A stretch of 48,977 nt of DNA from the NCBI GenBank assembly GCA_017519145.1, contig JAFWTA010000018.1:1-48977 (forward strand). The letters run 5' to 3'. Origin of the DNA: Ruminococcus sp. (lineage in GTDB: Bacteria; Bacillota; Clostridia; Oscillospirales; Ruminococcaceae). Position numbers and translations under genes: made by a program. Numbering within the stretch: position 1 is the first letter of the stretch; each line of letters begins with the position of its first letter. Under the pieces are notes generated by a model that did not search any database, was not told the DNA's origin, and saw only the letters and a program-made list of their open reading frames with translations. Shown one piece after another: positions 1 to 7,864 of the stretch.

Positions 1-153
1 CACAGTCCCTTTGGAATCCCTTACATAGGCTCGGCGTACTTATTGCGCTGTAAGCGATGTACAAATATCATTTTTGATATTATTAAGCGAGTTTACGAGC
101 GACAACGTGGCAAGCGGTCGAGCTGGCTCAGCTCGAAATTTTGATTTATACTA
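1..153. other. Non-coding left edge of window
   Basis: I see no convincing gene here. This is the stretch downstream of asnA, which ends at 154 on the minus strand. It holds a short AT-rich inverted repeat near 66-85 and a GAGCTG/CAGCTC hairpin near 119-135. Either could contribute to 3' end formation, but neither has a clear T-tract. Confidence 0.4.
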
Positions 154-1164
154 TCAGAGCAGTGTTATGCCGTTTGCGGCACACTTCTCTATCATCTCGT
201 CAGACCAGATGGAGGACTGTACCTCGCCGATATGCGCCTTTTCAAGAAGGAGCATACACAGTCTTGACTGTCCGATACCGCCGCCGATAGTCAGGGGAAG
301 TGTTCCGTCGGCTATCATCCGGTGATACTTGTACTGCATCCTGTCCTCTGCTCCGCACTCGGCAAGCTGCTTTTTCAGCGACTCTGCGTCAACTCTGATA
401 CCCATTGAGGATATCTCCAGAGAATCGTTCAGCACCTCATCCCAGAACAGGATATCGCCGTTCAGTGACCAGTCATCATAGTCGGGAGCTCTGCCGTCGT
501 GCTTCTCGCCGCTGGAGAGCTTTCCGCCGATACCCATAAGGAATACGGTGCCGTGCTCCTTGGTGATAAGACGCTCACGCTCGTGACCTGTCTTGTCGGG
601 GTATCTGTCCTCAAGCTCCTGAGTGGTGATAAAGTAGGGCTCCTCGCAGATCTTGCCTGCTATCTGAGGATAGCGGAGACTCACCTTTCGCTTGGTGTAG
701 GCTATTGCCTTTACCACTGACTTTACAGTGTCCTTCAGAAACTGAATGTTTCTCTGGTCGGCGGTTATTACCTTTTCCCAGTCCCACTGGTCAACGAAAA
801 TAGAGTGTGTGTTGTCTGTATCATCGTCGCGGCGGATCGCATTCATATCGGTGTAGATGCCCTCGCCTGCGTTATAGCCGTAGCGATAGAGCGCCATACG
901 CTTCCACTTTGCAAGAGACTGAACCACCTCTGCCTCTGCGTCGATCTCCTTGATGTCAAAGTCCACCTTGCGCTCAACGCCGTTTAAGTCGTCGTTGATA
1001 CCGCTTCCCTTTTTAACGATAAGGGGAGCCGATACTCTGTCCAGTGTCAGGGCAAACGAAAGCGCCTGCTGGAAGATGTCCTTGATGTACTTGATTGCGT
1101 GCTGAGTTTCTCTCAGCGTAAGGGCTGACTTATAGCCCTCGGGGATATACAGCGATCTTGACAT
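154..1164 (-). CDS. asnA: Aspartate-ammonia ligase (asparagine synthetase A)
   Basis: The 336-residue protein matches the class II aminoacyl-tRNA-synthetase-like asparagine synthetase A, which makes asparagine from aspartate, ammonia and ATP in the cytoplasm. Recognisable features are the N-terminal LRETQHAIKYIKD helix, the central SIFVDQWDWEK segment and the C-terminal GGGIGQSRLCMLLLEK motif 3-like region. The length is normal for AsnA. I chose ATG 1164 because AAGGAAAG lies about 8 nt upstream; a GTG three codons earlier would overlap that ribosome-binding site. It is the last gene after asnS and a small lipoprotein gene on the same strand, with a 68-nt gap to the lipoprotein. Co-regulation with asnS by the Asn T-box is therefore likely and makes biological sense, since the gene supplies the amino acid the T-box senses. 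An extra internal promoter cannot be excluded. Confidence 0.95.
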   Translation of the reverse strand: MSRSLYIPEGYKSALTLRETQHAIKYIKDIFQQALSFALTLDRVSAPLIVKKGSGINDDLNGVERKVDFDIKEIDAEAEVVQSLAKWKRMALYRYGYNAGEGIYTDMNAIRRDDDTDNTHSIFVDQWDWEKVITADQRNIQFLKDTVKSVVKAIAYTKRKVSLRYPQIAGKICEEPYFITTQELEDRYPDKTGHERERLITKEHGTVFLMGIGGKLSSGEKHDGRAPDYDDWSLNGDILFWDEVLNDSLEISSMGIRVDAESLKKQLAECGAEDRMQYKYHRMIADGTLPLTIGGGIGQSRLCMLLLEKAHIGEVQSSIWSDEMIEKCAANGITLL

Positions 1165-1232
1165 AGTAATCACTTTCCTTTTCTTGATATTTTAACGGCA
1201 ATCGGCGCCATTGACGACTGCCGTGCTGTACT

Positions 1233-1943
1233 TTAATAATCGTTATCGCATTTAATACCCGCCTCTGATGCGTACTTCTTCGCGTATGAGCCGTTGGGAG
1301 CGTGTATAGTGATCCCGTCTATCGCCCAGAATACAGAGTCGCCCATTTTATTTAGGCTCTGTGGAAGAAAGGCGTCCTCAAGCGCTGCGCAGCTCCAGAA
1401 TGTGCTGCCTGCAATGGCTTCAAGACCTTCCTCTGCACGAACCGACTTCAGGGAAGCACAGCTCCAGAATGCGCACTGTCTTATGATCTTTACCGAGGAC
1501 GGGATATACAATGTCTCAATATCATCGTTGCTCCAGCAAGCCCTTTCCGCGATCTCTGTGACGCTGTCGGGGATGACTACATCGTGCTCCTTGCCTACAT
1601 AGTCGTACATTATACCGTCCTCTATAATGAAGCCGTCTGCGTCAGGGGCGATGTTTCTCTTTTTGTCCTCTACCTCCATTGTCTTTTCCGCGGACACATA
1701 TCCCGTATCAAACTGATACTCGGGATCGTTCTCCTCATCATCGTTGGAGCTATCATCATATTCGTCCTCATCCGTGAGTCCGTATCCGGAAAGATCGTCT
1801 TCGGAGGCGGATTCGGCAGCTGTTACCTTTTCTGTGACAGACTCTGCCTTGTCTTTATTCTTTTCCGCAGGTGAGGCGGACTGTCCGCAGCCTGCTGTAA
1901 GTACCAGTGAAGCGATGACTGCTGTGAATAATGCTTTTTTCAT
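1233..1943 (-). CDS. BspA-like leucine-rich-repeat lipoprotein
   Basis: This 236-residue protein starts with a lipoprotein signal peptide whose lipobox is LTAGC (Cys about residue 19), so it should be anchored to the outer face of the membrane. An acidic Asp/Glu/Ser-rich linker (about residues 25-95) follows. Then come three or four LRR_5-type repeats (about 115-210) with the pattern VVIPDSVTEIAERAC and LYIPSSVKIIRQCAFWSC. LRR_5 proteins are common surface proteins in gut Firmicutes and Bacteroidetes and usually mediate binding; the ligand here is unknown. It sits between asnS (28-nt gap) and asnA (68-nt gap), an unexpected place for a surface protein. A short ribosome-binding site (AGGAGT) precedes the ATG. 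Function beyond surface exposure is not assigned. Confidence 0.8.
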   Translation of the reverse strand: MKKALFTAVIASLVLTAGCGQSASPAEKNKDKAESVTEKVTAAESASEDDLSGYGLTDEDEYDDSSNDDEENDPEYQFDTGYVSAEKTMEVEDKKRNIAPDADGFIIEDGIMYDYVGKEHDVVIPDSVTEIAERACWSNDDIETLYIPSSVKIIRQCAFWSCASLKSVRAEEGLEAIAGSTFWSCAALEDAFLPQSLNKMGDSVFWAIDGITIHAPNGSYAKKYASEAGIKCDNDY

Positions 1944-1971
1944 ATTTTTTTCATTACTCCTGTTTATATTG

Positions 1972-3342
1972 TTATCTGATAGAACCTACTGTTCTGGGGA
2001 AGAGTATAACGTCACGGATGTTTGCCATGCCTGTTGTATACATGATGAGTCTCTCAAAGCCCAGACCGAAGCCGCCGTGAGGCACTGTGCCGAACTTGCG
2101 GAGGTCGAGGTAGTCACTGTACAGGTCGAGGTTCATGTTTCTCTTGTTCATTGCCTCAATGAGCTTGTCGTAGTCAGCCTCACGCTCGCTGCCGCCGATG
2201 ATCTCGCCGACACCGGGTACAAGGAGGTCTACCGCAGCAACTGTCTTGCCGTCGGGATTAAGCTTCATGTAGAAAGACTTTATCTCCTTGGGATAGTCTG
2301 TTACGAATACAGCCTTCTTGAACACCTTCTCGGAGAGATATCTCTCGTGCTCGGTCTGAAGGTCGCAGCCCCACTCTACGGGATATACGAAGTTCTCGCC
2401 CGAGTTCTTCAGAAGCTCGATAGCCTCTGTGTATGTTACTCTGCCGAAATCGTGGGAGATGAGCTCCTCAAGTCTTGCGCGGAGTCCCTTTTCAAAGTGA
2501 GCATCGAAGAATGCGATCTCATCGGGGCACTTGTCAAGAAGTGTGCGGATAACGTGCTTGAGCATATCCTCGGCTATCTCGATAACGTCGTCAAGCTCCG
2601 CAAAAGCTATCTCGGGCTCAACGTGCCAGAACTCGGCAAGGTGCTTGGGAGTGTTGGAGTTCTCTGCACGGAATGAGGGACCGAATGTGTAGATCTTGCC
2701 CATTGCTGTGGCTGCCATTTCGCCCTCAAGCTGTCCGGATACGGAAAGACCTGCGCGCTTGCCGAAGAAATCGTTTGCGTAGTAGTCCTCCTCGCTCTTG
2801 TAATCGCTGCTGTAGCCGATAGTCGTTACCTGAAACATCTCGCCTGCGCCCTCACAGTCGCTGCCTGTGATAAGGGGAGTGTTTACATATATATAGTTGT
2901 TGCTCTGGAAGTATTCATGGATAGCAGCTGCAAGTACGGAACGTACACGCCATACTGCGTTGAATGTGTTCGTTCTGCCTCTGAGGTGGGGTATGGTGCG
3001 GAGGAACTCAAGGGTGTGACCTTTCTTCTGGAGGGGATAGTCTGTGGGAGCGTCGCCCAGTACGGTTATTCCCTCGGGAACTGCGTTTATCTCTACTGTG
3101 TTGTTTCTGCCCTCTACGGCTGTACCTGTTACCTTGAGAGCCATGCCGACTCTGGGCTCCTTGTAGTCGCCCTCGCCCTTTTCAACGACCACCTGCACGT
3201 TCTTCAGTGATGTACCGTCGTTGAGCTCTACGAATGCTACGCTCTTGGAGTTGCGTGAGGTGCGTACCCAGCCGCATACAGTTACCTGCTTGCCTACATA
3301 TTCCTTTGCGGAGATTATCTCCTTGACATCGATGTGTTTCAT
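1972..3342 (-). CDS. asnS: Asparaginyl-tRNA synthetase
   Basis: The 456-residue class IIb synthetase charges tRNA-Asn. An N-terminal OB-fold anticodon-binding domain (VTVCGWVRTSRNSKSVAF, about residues 20-100) precedes the catalytic domain. Motif 2 (FRAENSNTPKHLAEFWHVE) and motif 3 (GLGFERLIMYTTGMANIRD) are intact. The Asn-rather-than-Asp identity follows from overall resemblance and is supported by the upstream T-box, whose specifier reads AAC. I chose ATG 3342 (MKHIDVKEI); an in-frame ATG at 3360 has no ribosome-binding site, whereas AAAGGT lies ahead of 3342. It is the first gene of the operon asnS - lipoprotein - asnA. Confidence 0.96.
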   Translation of the reverse strand: MKHIDVKEIISAKEYVGKQVTVCGWVRTSRNSKSVAFVELNDGTSLKNVQVVVEKGEGDYKEPRVGMALKVTGTAVEGRNNTVEINAVPEGITVLGDAPTDYPLQKKGHTLEFLRTIPHLRGRTNTFNAVWRVRSVLAAAIHEYFQSNNYIYVNTPLITGSDCEGAGEMFQVTTIGYSSDYKSEEDYYANDFFGKRAGLSVSGQLEGEMAATAMGKIYTFGPSFRAENSNTPKHLAEFWHVEPEIAFAELDDVIEIAEDMLKHVIRTLLDKCPDEIAFFDAHFEKGLRARLEELISHDFGRVTYTEAIELLKNSGENFVYPVEWGCDLQTEHERYLSEKVFKKAVFVTDYPKEIKSFYMKLNPDGKTVAAVDLLVPGVGEIIGGSEREADYDKLIEAMNKRNMNLDLYSDYLDLRKFGTVPHGGFGLGFERLIMYTTGMANIRDVILFPRTVGSIR

Positions 3343-3800
3343 AATGACCATACCTTTCATATTAATGTATCATGCAGGACGAGCAAAAATACAAAAAGCC
3401 CCGTCCTGAAACTACAGGACGGGGCATAATACCCGTGGTGCCACCTGAATTACCGCAAAAGCGATCACTTTTGAGCCGCTGTAACGTGCGGAATACGTCG
3501 CCCCTACTCGAAGTGCATTGAAAAACAGGAACTCACAGCGCTTATCACAAACGCGCCGCCCCGTCAGAAACCTGCCGTCCCTGTCACAGCCGCGCTGCCC
3601 TCCTGAACTGCGCTGTCCGCCCGAACTGCTTTCACAAACAGCCCCTTGACGCCGCCTTACGGCAAGCCGCTGAACTCAGCACCCTTTGGGTTTGATGCTC
3701 GGGAGTGTTATTCACACAGACTCTGATATGCGGCTCTCACCTGCCCCGCACTCTCTGGGAACGATATTCTGCGCTACTTGTCTCCGTCTTCGCATTTAGT
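3343..3800 (-). promoter_or_regulatory. T-box leader RNA, asparagine specific
   Basis: The long leader between the promoter and asnS carries the T-box hallmark AGGTGGCACCACGGG (complement of 3432-3446). This is followed directly by a GC-rich terminator hairpin with a T-run (3393-3425). In the 5' half, GTGAATAACACTCC (about 3700-3714) has AAC at 3709-3707 in a position suited to the specifier loop, matching the Asn codon. When uncharged tRNA-Asn accumulates, its acceptor end should pair with the T-box bulge and prevent termination, raising asnS (and probably asnA) expression. The mechanism is known for the class. The specifier assignment is by eye. Confidence 0.92.
3393..3425 (-). terminator. 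T-box regulatory terminator
   Basis: An 11-bp stem (GCCCCGTCCTG / CAGGACGGGGC) is followed by TTTTT on the minus strand. It is the conditional terminator of the Asn T-box. Confidence 0.92.
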
Positions 3801-3807
3801 TGTCTGT

Positions 3808-3836
3808 ATTATAACACTTTTGCGGAGATATGTCAA
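3808..3836 (-). promoter_or_regulatory. Promoter of T-box asnS operon
   Basis: Reading the minus strand, TTGACA (3836-3831) and TATAAT (3813-3808) are separated by exactly 17 nt. This is a consensus housekeeping sigma promoter placing transcription start near 3801. Confidence 0.93.
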
Positions 3837-4033
3837 GTGGTAAGGTGAGAAAAATTTCACGTTTTTTCACAGGGCTTTCATTTATCATGCCGATTTATCC
3901 ACATTTCTTTGTGCGCCAACACAAATCTTTCCCGACGATTTCACATTCCAATACGCTGTTTCACAAAAAAGGGGTGTATATTATAACCATAGAAACAAAA
4001 CACTCCCAAATAAATACGAAAGGGTGCGTAATT

Positions 4034-5446
4034 ATGATGAAAAACACTTGGAAAAGAACAATAGCAGGTCTGGCAGTGCTTACAATGGCTCTCAGCGCAT
4101 TCACAGGCTGCGGCGATAACAACAAAAAAGACATCTCCGACTCGGAGAGCAGCTTCAAGGTAACAAGAGAAGCCGAGGAGCTCTCCTCAAAGGCTGAGGA
4201 AGATACTACGGAAACGACTTCCGAAAAGGCTTCAAAAACTTCATACAGTGCAAATACGGGCGGCGTTATCGACACGACAGATATGTTCACGGACCGTGAC
4301 CTTGAGCAGACTGCCGACCTGTCAGGGGCTAAGTCCCTGACAGCTGCCGACGGCAAGACCCTCGATATCACCGAGGAGGGCGTTTACCTCATCAGCGGCA
4401 GCGCAAAGAACTGCACTATAAAGGTGGATGCCGACGATACGGCAAAGGTACAGCTGGTGCTGGACGGCGTAAGGATAGAGAACGAGGACTTCCCTGCTAT
4501 CTATGTGGTATCGGCGGATAAGGTCTTCGTGACTACCACCGACAGCGAGAACATCCTGTCAGTCAGCGAGGAATTTACCGCCGACGGCGATACAAATACC
4601 GACGCTGTTATCTTCTCAAAGGACGACCTTGTGTTCAACGGTACCGGAACTCTGTCCGTATACTCCGCTTATGGCAACGGTATCTCCTGCAAGGACGACC
4701 TGAAGTTCACAGGCGGCACTTACAACATTACCTCTGCGGCAGACGCTGTTGAAGCTAACGACTCCATCGCCATCTGCGGCGGAAGCTTCACCATAAACAC
4801 CAACAAGGACGGCTTCCACTGCGAAAACGACGAGGACGACACCCTCGGCTGCATCTACATCGCTGACGGCAGCTTCGATATAACCTCCGTAAGCGATGGC
4901 ATTCAGGGAACAACCTACGTTCAGATAGACGGCGGCACCTTCGATATCACCTCTGCCGAGGGCATCGAGGCTACCTACGTTCAGATAAACGGCGGTGATA
5001 TCACCATTGACGCTTCCGACGACGGCATAAATGCAACGAGCAAGAGCACAGCCTGCGACATCGCTGCAGAGTTCAACGGCGGAAATATCACCATCACTAT
5101 GGGTCAGGGCGACACTGACGCTGTTGACTCTAACGGCAGCGTCTATGTGAACGGCGGCACCCTCAACATCACCGCTCAGATGTCATCCTTCGACTACGAC
5201 CGCACAGCCGAGTTCAACGGCGGCACTATCATCATCAACGGCTCGGAGGTTTCCGAGATCCCACAGTCCATGATGGGCGGATTTGGCGGCGGCTTCGGCG
5301 GACAGGGCGGCTTCACTCCGCCTGAGGGAGACTTCGGCGGCGAGGGCGGATTAACTCCTCCCGACGGCGGCTTCGGCGGACAGGGCGGCTTCGGCGGTCA
5401 CGGCGGCGGACGCGGCAATCGCAGCTTCACCGACAGCGGAATGTAA
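4034..5446 (+). CDS. Secreted lipoprotein with Cthe_2159-type carbohydrate-binding beta-helix
   Basis: The 470-residue protein begins at the ATG behind GAAAGGGTG; an in-frame extension to 3830 lacks signal features. The signal peptide ends in a lipobox-like FTGC (Cys about residue 25), so it is probably a lipoprotein. After a Ser/Glu-rich linker, about residues 85-410 form parallel beta-helix-like repeats (GGSFTINTNKDGFHCEND, GGTFDITSAEGIEATYVQ, GGDITIDASDDGINA). These are typical of the DUF4353/Cthe_2159 family, founded by a Clostridium thermocellum protein reported to bind cellulose and acidic sugars in a polysaccharide-lyase-like fold. The last 60 residues are Gly-rich repeats (GGFGGQGGF) ending in SFTDSGM. 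A role in attaching to or sensing plant cell wall is inferred; enzymatic activity cannot be claimed. It stands alone and ends at a terminator shared with the convergent gene. Confidence 0.85.
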   Translation: MMKNTWKRTIAGLAVLTMALSAFTGCGDNNKKDISDSESSFKVTREAEELSSKAEEDTTETTSEKASKTSYSANTGGVIDTTDMFTDRDLEQTADLSGAKSLTAADGKTLDITEEGVYLISGSAKNCTIKVDADDTAKVQLVLDGVRIENEDFPAIYVVSADKVFVTTTDSENILSVSEEFTADGDTNTDAVIFSKDDLVFNGTGTLSVYSAYGNGISCKDDLKFTGGTYNITSAADAVEANDSIAICGGSFTINTNKDGFHCENDEDDTLGCIYIADGSFDITSVSDGIQGTTYVQIDGGTFDITSAEGIEATYVQINGGDITIDASDDGINATSKSTACDIAAEFNGGNITITMGQGDTDAVDSNGSVYVNGGTLNITAQMSSFDYDRTAEFNGGTIIINGSEVSEIPQSMMGGFGGGFGGQGGFTPPEGDFGGEGGLTPPDGGFGGQGGFGGHGGGRGNRSFTDSGM

Positions 5447-5478
5447 AAAAAGTTCATTTCATATCCTTCTTCAGATAG

Positions 5479-5510
5479 AAAAACGGGAGCTGAGTAAGCT
5501 CCCGTTTTTG
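5479..5510. terminator. Bidirectional intrinsic terminator
   Basis: AAAAACGGGAGCT and AAGCTCCCGTTTTT form a stem with T-runs on both strands. It lies between two convergent stop codons (5446 plus, 5522 minus) and probably serves both genes. Confidence 0.9.
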
Positions 5511-5521
5511 TTGTTATACAG

Positions 5522-7462
5522 TTATATGAACAGCGTGCTGAAGCCGTGCTCTCTTGCGTAGCGCTCGGCTTTTTTGCGGTTTATCTGTTTCAGTATCCTT
5601 ATGGTCTGCTTGTGACCCTTCTTTATGCTGTCGAGGGGGATATTCTCGTCCTCGAACTCTGTGATGTTGATGTTGTAAAGGGTCTCGCAGCCGCAGAATG
5701 CGTCCTCTTTGATGTCCTTTGTGTTCATGCTGATGCGGAGATCTGTAAGGTTCTGGCAGCCGTAAAATGCCCAGTTGCCAATAGTCTTGACAGTGTTGGG
5801 AATAGTGATCTTCTCCAGCGATCTGCACCATGAGAAGGCGCTCTCGCCGATGACTGCCACAGAATTTGAGATTATTACCTTCTTCAGGCTATAGCACTCG
5901 GAGAATGCAGCATTGCCGATAGCCTCAACAGAGCCCGAAATGACTATTCTCCTCAGCTTCTTGCAGGAGAAGAACATCAGGTCGCTGATCCTCTGGAGGT
6001 ATGCCGGCAGAACTACGTTCTCAAGACTGTTGCAGCGTCCGAAGGCTCCCTTTCCTATCCTTTTCAGGGATTCGGGGAAGTTTACCTCCTTCAGGCGCAG
6101 GCACTTCAGGAAAGCGTTCTCGCCGATGGCTTCAAGGTTCTTGGAGAAAACTACCTCCTGAAGATTGAAGCAGTGACAGAAAGCAAATTTGTCAATGATA
6201 CGCACGCTGTCGGAGATGACCACCTTCTTGACGGTCTCGTTTCCGCGGAATGCGTACTTTCCTATTACCTTGACCTTTTCGGGGATGACTATGGATTCGG
6301 TGGTTCCCACATACTTCACAAGGACACCGTTCTTGTCGATAGCCATGTTGTTTTCATCGTCGATCTCGATATTCTCATCGTTTATGAGGTCGCCGTATTT
6401 ATCGTAGTTGTCGGGCTCGTCAAGCTTGGGTGTCTCGGGCTTCTTCTCCTCAGCCTTTTCAGCTTTGGGTGTCTCGGGCTTTTTCTCCTCTGCCTTTTCA
6501 GCCTTGGGAGTCTCGGGCTTTTTCTCCTCTGCCTTTTCAGCCTTGGGAGCCTCGGGCTTCTTCTCCTCTGCCTTTTCAGCCTTGGGAGCCTCGGGCTTTT
6601 TCTCCTCAGCCTTTTCAGCCTTGGGAACCTCGGACTTCTTCTCAGCCTTATGGGACTCGGGTGTCTTCTCAACTGCCTTGGGCATATCAGCCTTTTTCTC
6701 GGACTTGCCCTCCCCGACAGACTTGACAACTATCTCCTCCTCAAGACGCACCTTGTCAGTCTGCGGCTTTTCAGGAGACTTCTTGTCTTCCGCCTTCTTT
6801 TCGCCCAGCTTATCGAGCTTCACAGGAGCAGGAGTAGTGTCGGTCTTCTTCCTGCCGCTGAATATATCTTCTCTGCGTTCAGCCTTGAATTCTGCCTTTT
6901 CGGACTTGGGGATAGAATCGAGTATCTCCATTGCTATCTCTGCACCGTCGTCAGTGCGCACGGGCTTTTTGTCCTTCTTGTCAGCAGGCTTCTTCTCCTC
7001 TGCCTTGGGAGCTGCCTGCGCCTCGGCAGGCTTTTTCTCCTCGACCTTGGGAGCTGCCTGCGCCTCAGCAGGCTTTTTCTCCTCTGCCTTGGGAGCTGCC
7101 TGCGCCTCGGCAGGCTTCTTCTCCTCTGCCTTGGGAGCTGCCTGTGCCTCGGCAGGCTTCTTCTCCTCTGCCTTGGGAGCAGTCTTTGCCTCAACAGGCT
7201 TTTTCTCCTCTGCCTTGGGAGCTGCCTGCGCCTCAGCAGGCTTTTTCTCCTCTGCCTTGGGAGCTGCCTGTGCCTCAACAGGCTTCTTCTCCGTAATATC
7301 GGCGCTTCGGTGAGCCTTCACAGCTCTTACCTTTACTACCTTGCCTTTTCGCGGCGCTTTGCCCTGCCCGGAAGCCTCCTTGAGCTCACCCGAACAGTAA
7401 GGACAAGTCTTATATTCATCAGCATCATACAGATGCTTTTCGGGACACCTTGTCATTTTCAT
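5522..7462 (-). CDS. Zinc-ribbon / charged-repeat / leucine-rich-repeat protein
   Basis: I do not recognise a named family for the whole 646-residue protein. The start ATG 7462 has TGGAGTG about 10 nt upstream. Residues 1-25 form a zinc-ribbon-like knuckle (CPEKH then CPYC, spaced like a C-H/C-C metal site). Residues about 59-156 are seven tandem copies of a 14-residue unit (KKPAEAQAAPKAEE). About 285-355 holds five and a half copies of a 13-residue unit (KKPETPKAEKAEE). The last 260 residues are LRR_5/BspA-type repeats (VVISDSVRIIDKFAFCHC, ITIPNTVKTIGNWAFYGC). There is no signal peptide or membrane segment, so the protein looks cytoplasmic, unlike typical LRR_5 surface proteins. The charged repeats probably act as a long flexible spacer between the metal-binding head and the LRR scaffold. 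Expression has its own promoter. Ligands and role are unknown. Confidence 0.85.
   Translation of the reverse strand: MKMTRCPEKHLYDADEYKTCPYCSGELKEASGQGKAPRKGKVVKVRAVKAHRSADITEKKPVEAQAAPKAEEKKPAEAQAAPKAEEKKPVEAKTAPKAEEKKPAEAQAAPKAEEKKPAEAQAAPKAEEKKPAEAQAAPKVEEKKPAEAQAAPKAEEKKPADKKDKKPVRTDDGAEIAMEILDSIPKSEKAEFKAERREDIFSGRKKTDTTPAPVKLDKLGEKKAEDKKSPEKPQTDKVRLEEEIVVKSVGEGKSEKKADMPKAVEKTPESHKAEKKSEVPKAEKAEEKKPEAPKAEKAEEKKPEAPKAEKAEEKKPETPKAEKAEEKKPETPKAEKAEEKKPETPKLDEPDNYDKYGDLINDENIEIDDENNMAIDKNGVLVKYVGTTESIVIPEKVKVIGKYAFRGNETVKKVVISDSVRIIDKFAFCHCFNLQEVVFSKNLEAIGENAFLKCLRLKEVNFPESLKRIGKGAFGRCNSLENVVLPAYLQRISDLMFFSCKKLRRIVISGSVEAIGNAAFSECYSLKKVIISNSVAVIGESAFSWCRSLEKITIPNTVKTIGNWAFYGCQNLTDLRISMNTKDIKEDAFCGCETLYNINITEFEDENIPLDSIKKGHKQTIRILKQINRKKAERYAREHGFSTLFI
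6425..6641 (-). repeat. 39-bp tandem repeat (13-residue KKPETPKAEKAEE unit)
   Basis: About five and a half near-identical 39-bp units lie inside the zinc-ribbon/LRR gene. They differ mainly at the Ala/Thr codon (gcc versus gtg/gtc/act in the complement), and all stay in frame. Confidence 0.9.
6984..7290 (-). repeat. 42-bp tandem repeat (14-residue KKPAEAQAAPKAEE unit)
   Basis: Seven in-frame 42-bp units lie in the same gene, with only a few substitutions (PVEAK, PKVEE variants). The high DNA identity suggests recent expansion or ongoing copy-number change. Confidence 0.9.
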
Positions 7463-7526
7463 TTTGTTATCACTCCAACTATTTATCTGGATATCGTTTC
7501 GTACGGAAAATGAATTCAATACCATA

Positions 7527-7555
7527 ATTATAGCATTTCATCGACTAAAAATCAA
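7527..7555 (-). promoter_or_regulatory. Promoter of zinc-ribbon/LRR gene
   Basis: On the minus strand TTGATT (7555-7550) and TATAAT (7532-7527) are 17 nt apart. They lie about 65 nt ahead of the start codon. Confidence 0.8.
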
Positions 7556-7864
7556 TAAACCGAGTCGTTCAGCTCGGAAATTTGTGAAAATTAACAGGAT
7601 AACTGATTTATATGGTCTGCAAATGCGGATTTTTCGCTTGCCAAATGGGTTCGATTTATACAAAATGCACAAAGCAAAAAATCCGCAGTTCAACATGAAC
7701 TGTCAGCGCGTTAAGAAAACAGTCCTGTGGACTGTTTTCAGCGATGACCGCAGCAGCTATGCTGCGAGGACTCCTCAGCAGGAAAAACAAAAAGTACCTC
7801 TGCATGAGCAAAGGTACTTTGAAGAATAATAATGAACTTATCTCTTCGAGAACTGCGGATAATT
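7556..7864. other. Intergenic region downstream of sbcC
   Basis: No gene is supported. A perfect 10-bp inverted repeat (AAAACAGTCC, 3-nt loop) lies at 7716-7738 and a sbcC terminator at 7791-7821. A short plus-strand ORF crosses both hairpins and looks accidental. Confidence 0.5.
7791..7821 (-). terminator. Terminator downstream of sbcC
   Basis: On the minus strand AAAGTACCTTTG...CAGAGGTACTTTTT forms a stem followed by a T-rich tail. It lies 44-74 nt past the sbcC stop codon. Confidence 0.85.

Noticed and set aside
1744-2676. 310-codon plus-strand open frame
   Set aside because: It is antisense to asnS and the lipoprotein gene, and has no recognisable domain.
6984-7290. Possible CRISPR array
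   Set aside because: The 42-bp units are contiguous, in frame and without unique spacers; they are protein-coding repeats.
6173-7513. Long plus-strand open frames rich in Leu, Cys, Ser and Phe
   Set aside because: They arise from the in-frame 39- and 42-bp repeats of the minus-strand zinc-ribbon/LRR gene.
7464-7829. 121-codon plus-strand frame
   Set aside because: It spans the promoter of the LRR gene and the sbcC terminator, and has no ribosome-binding site.
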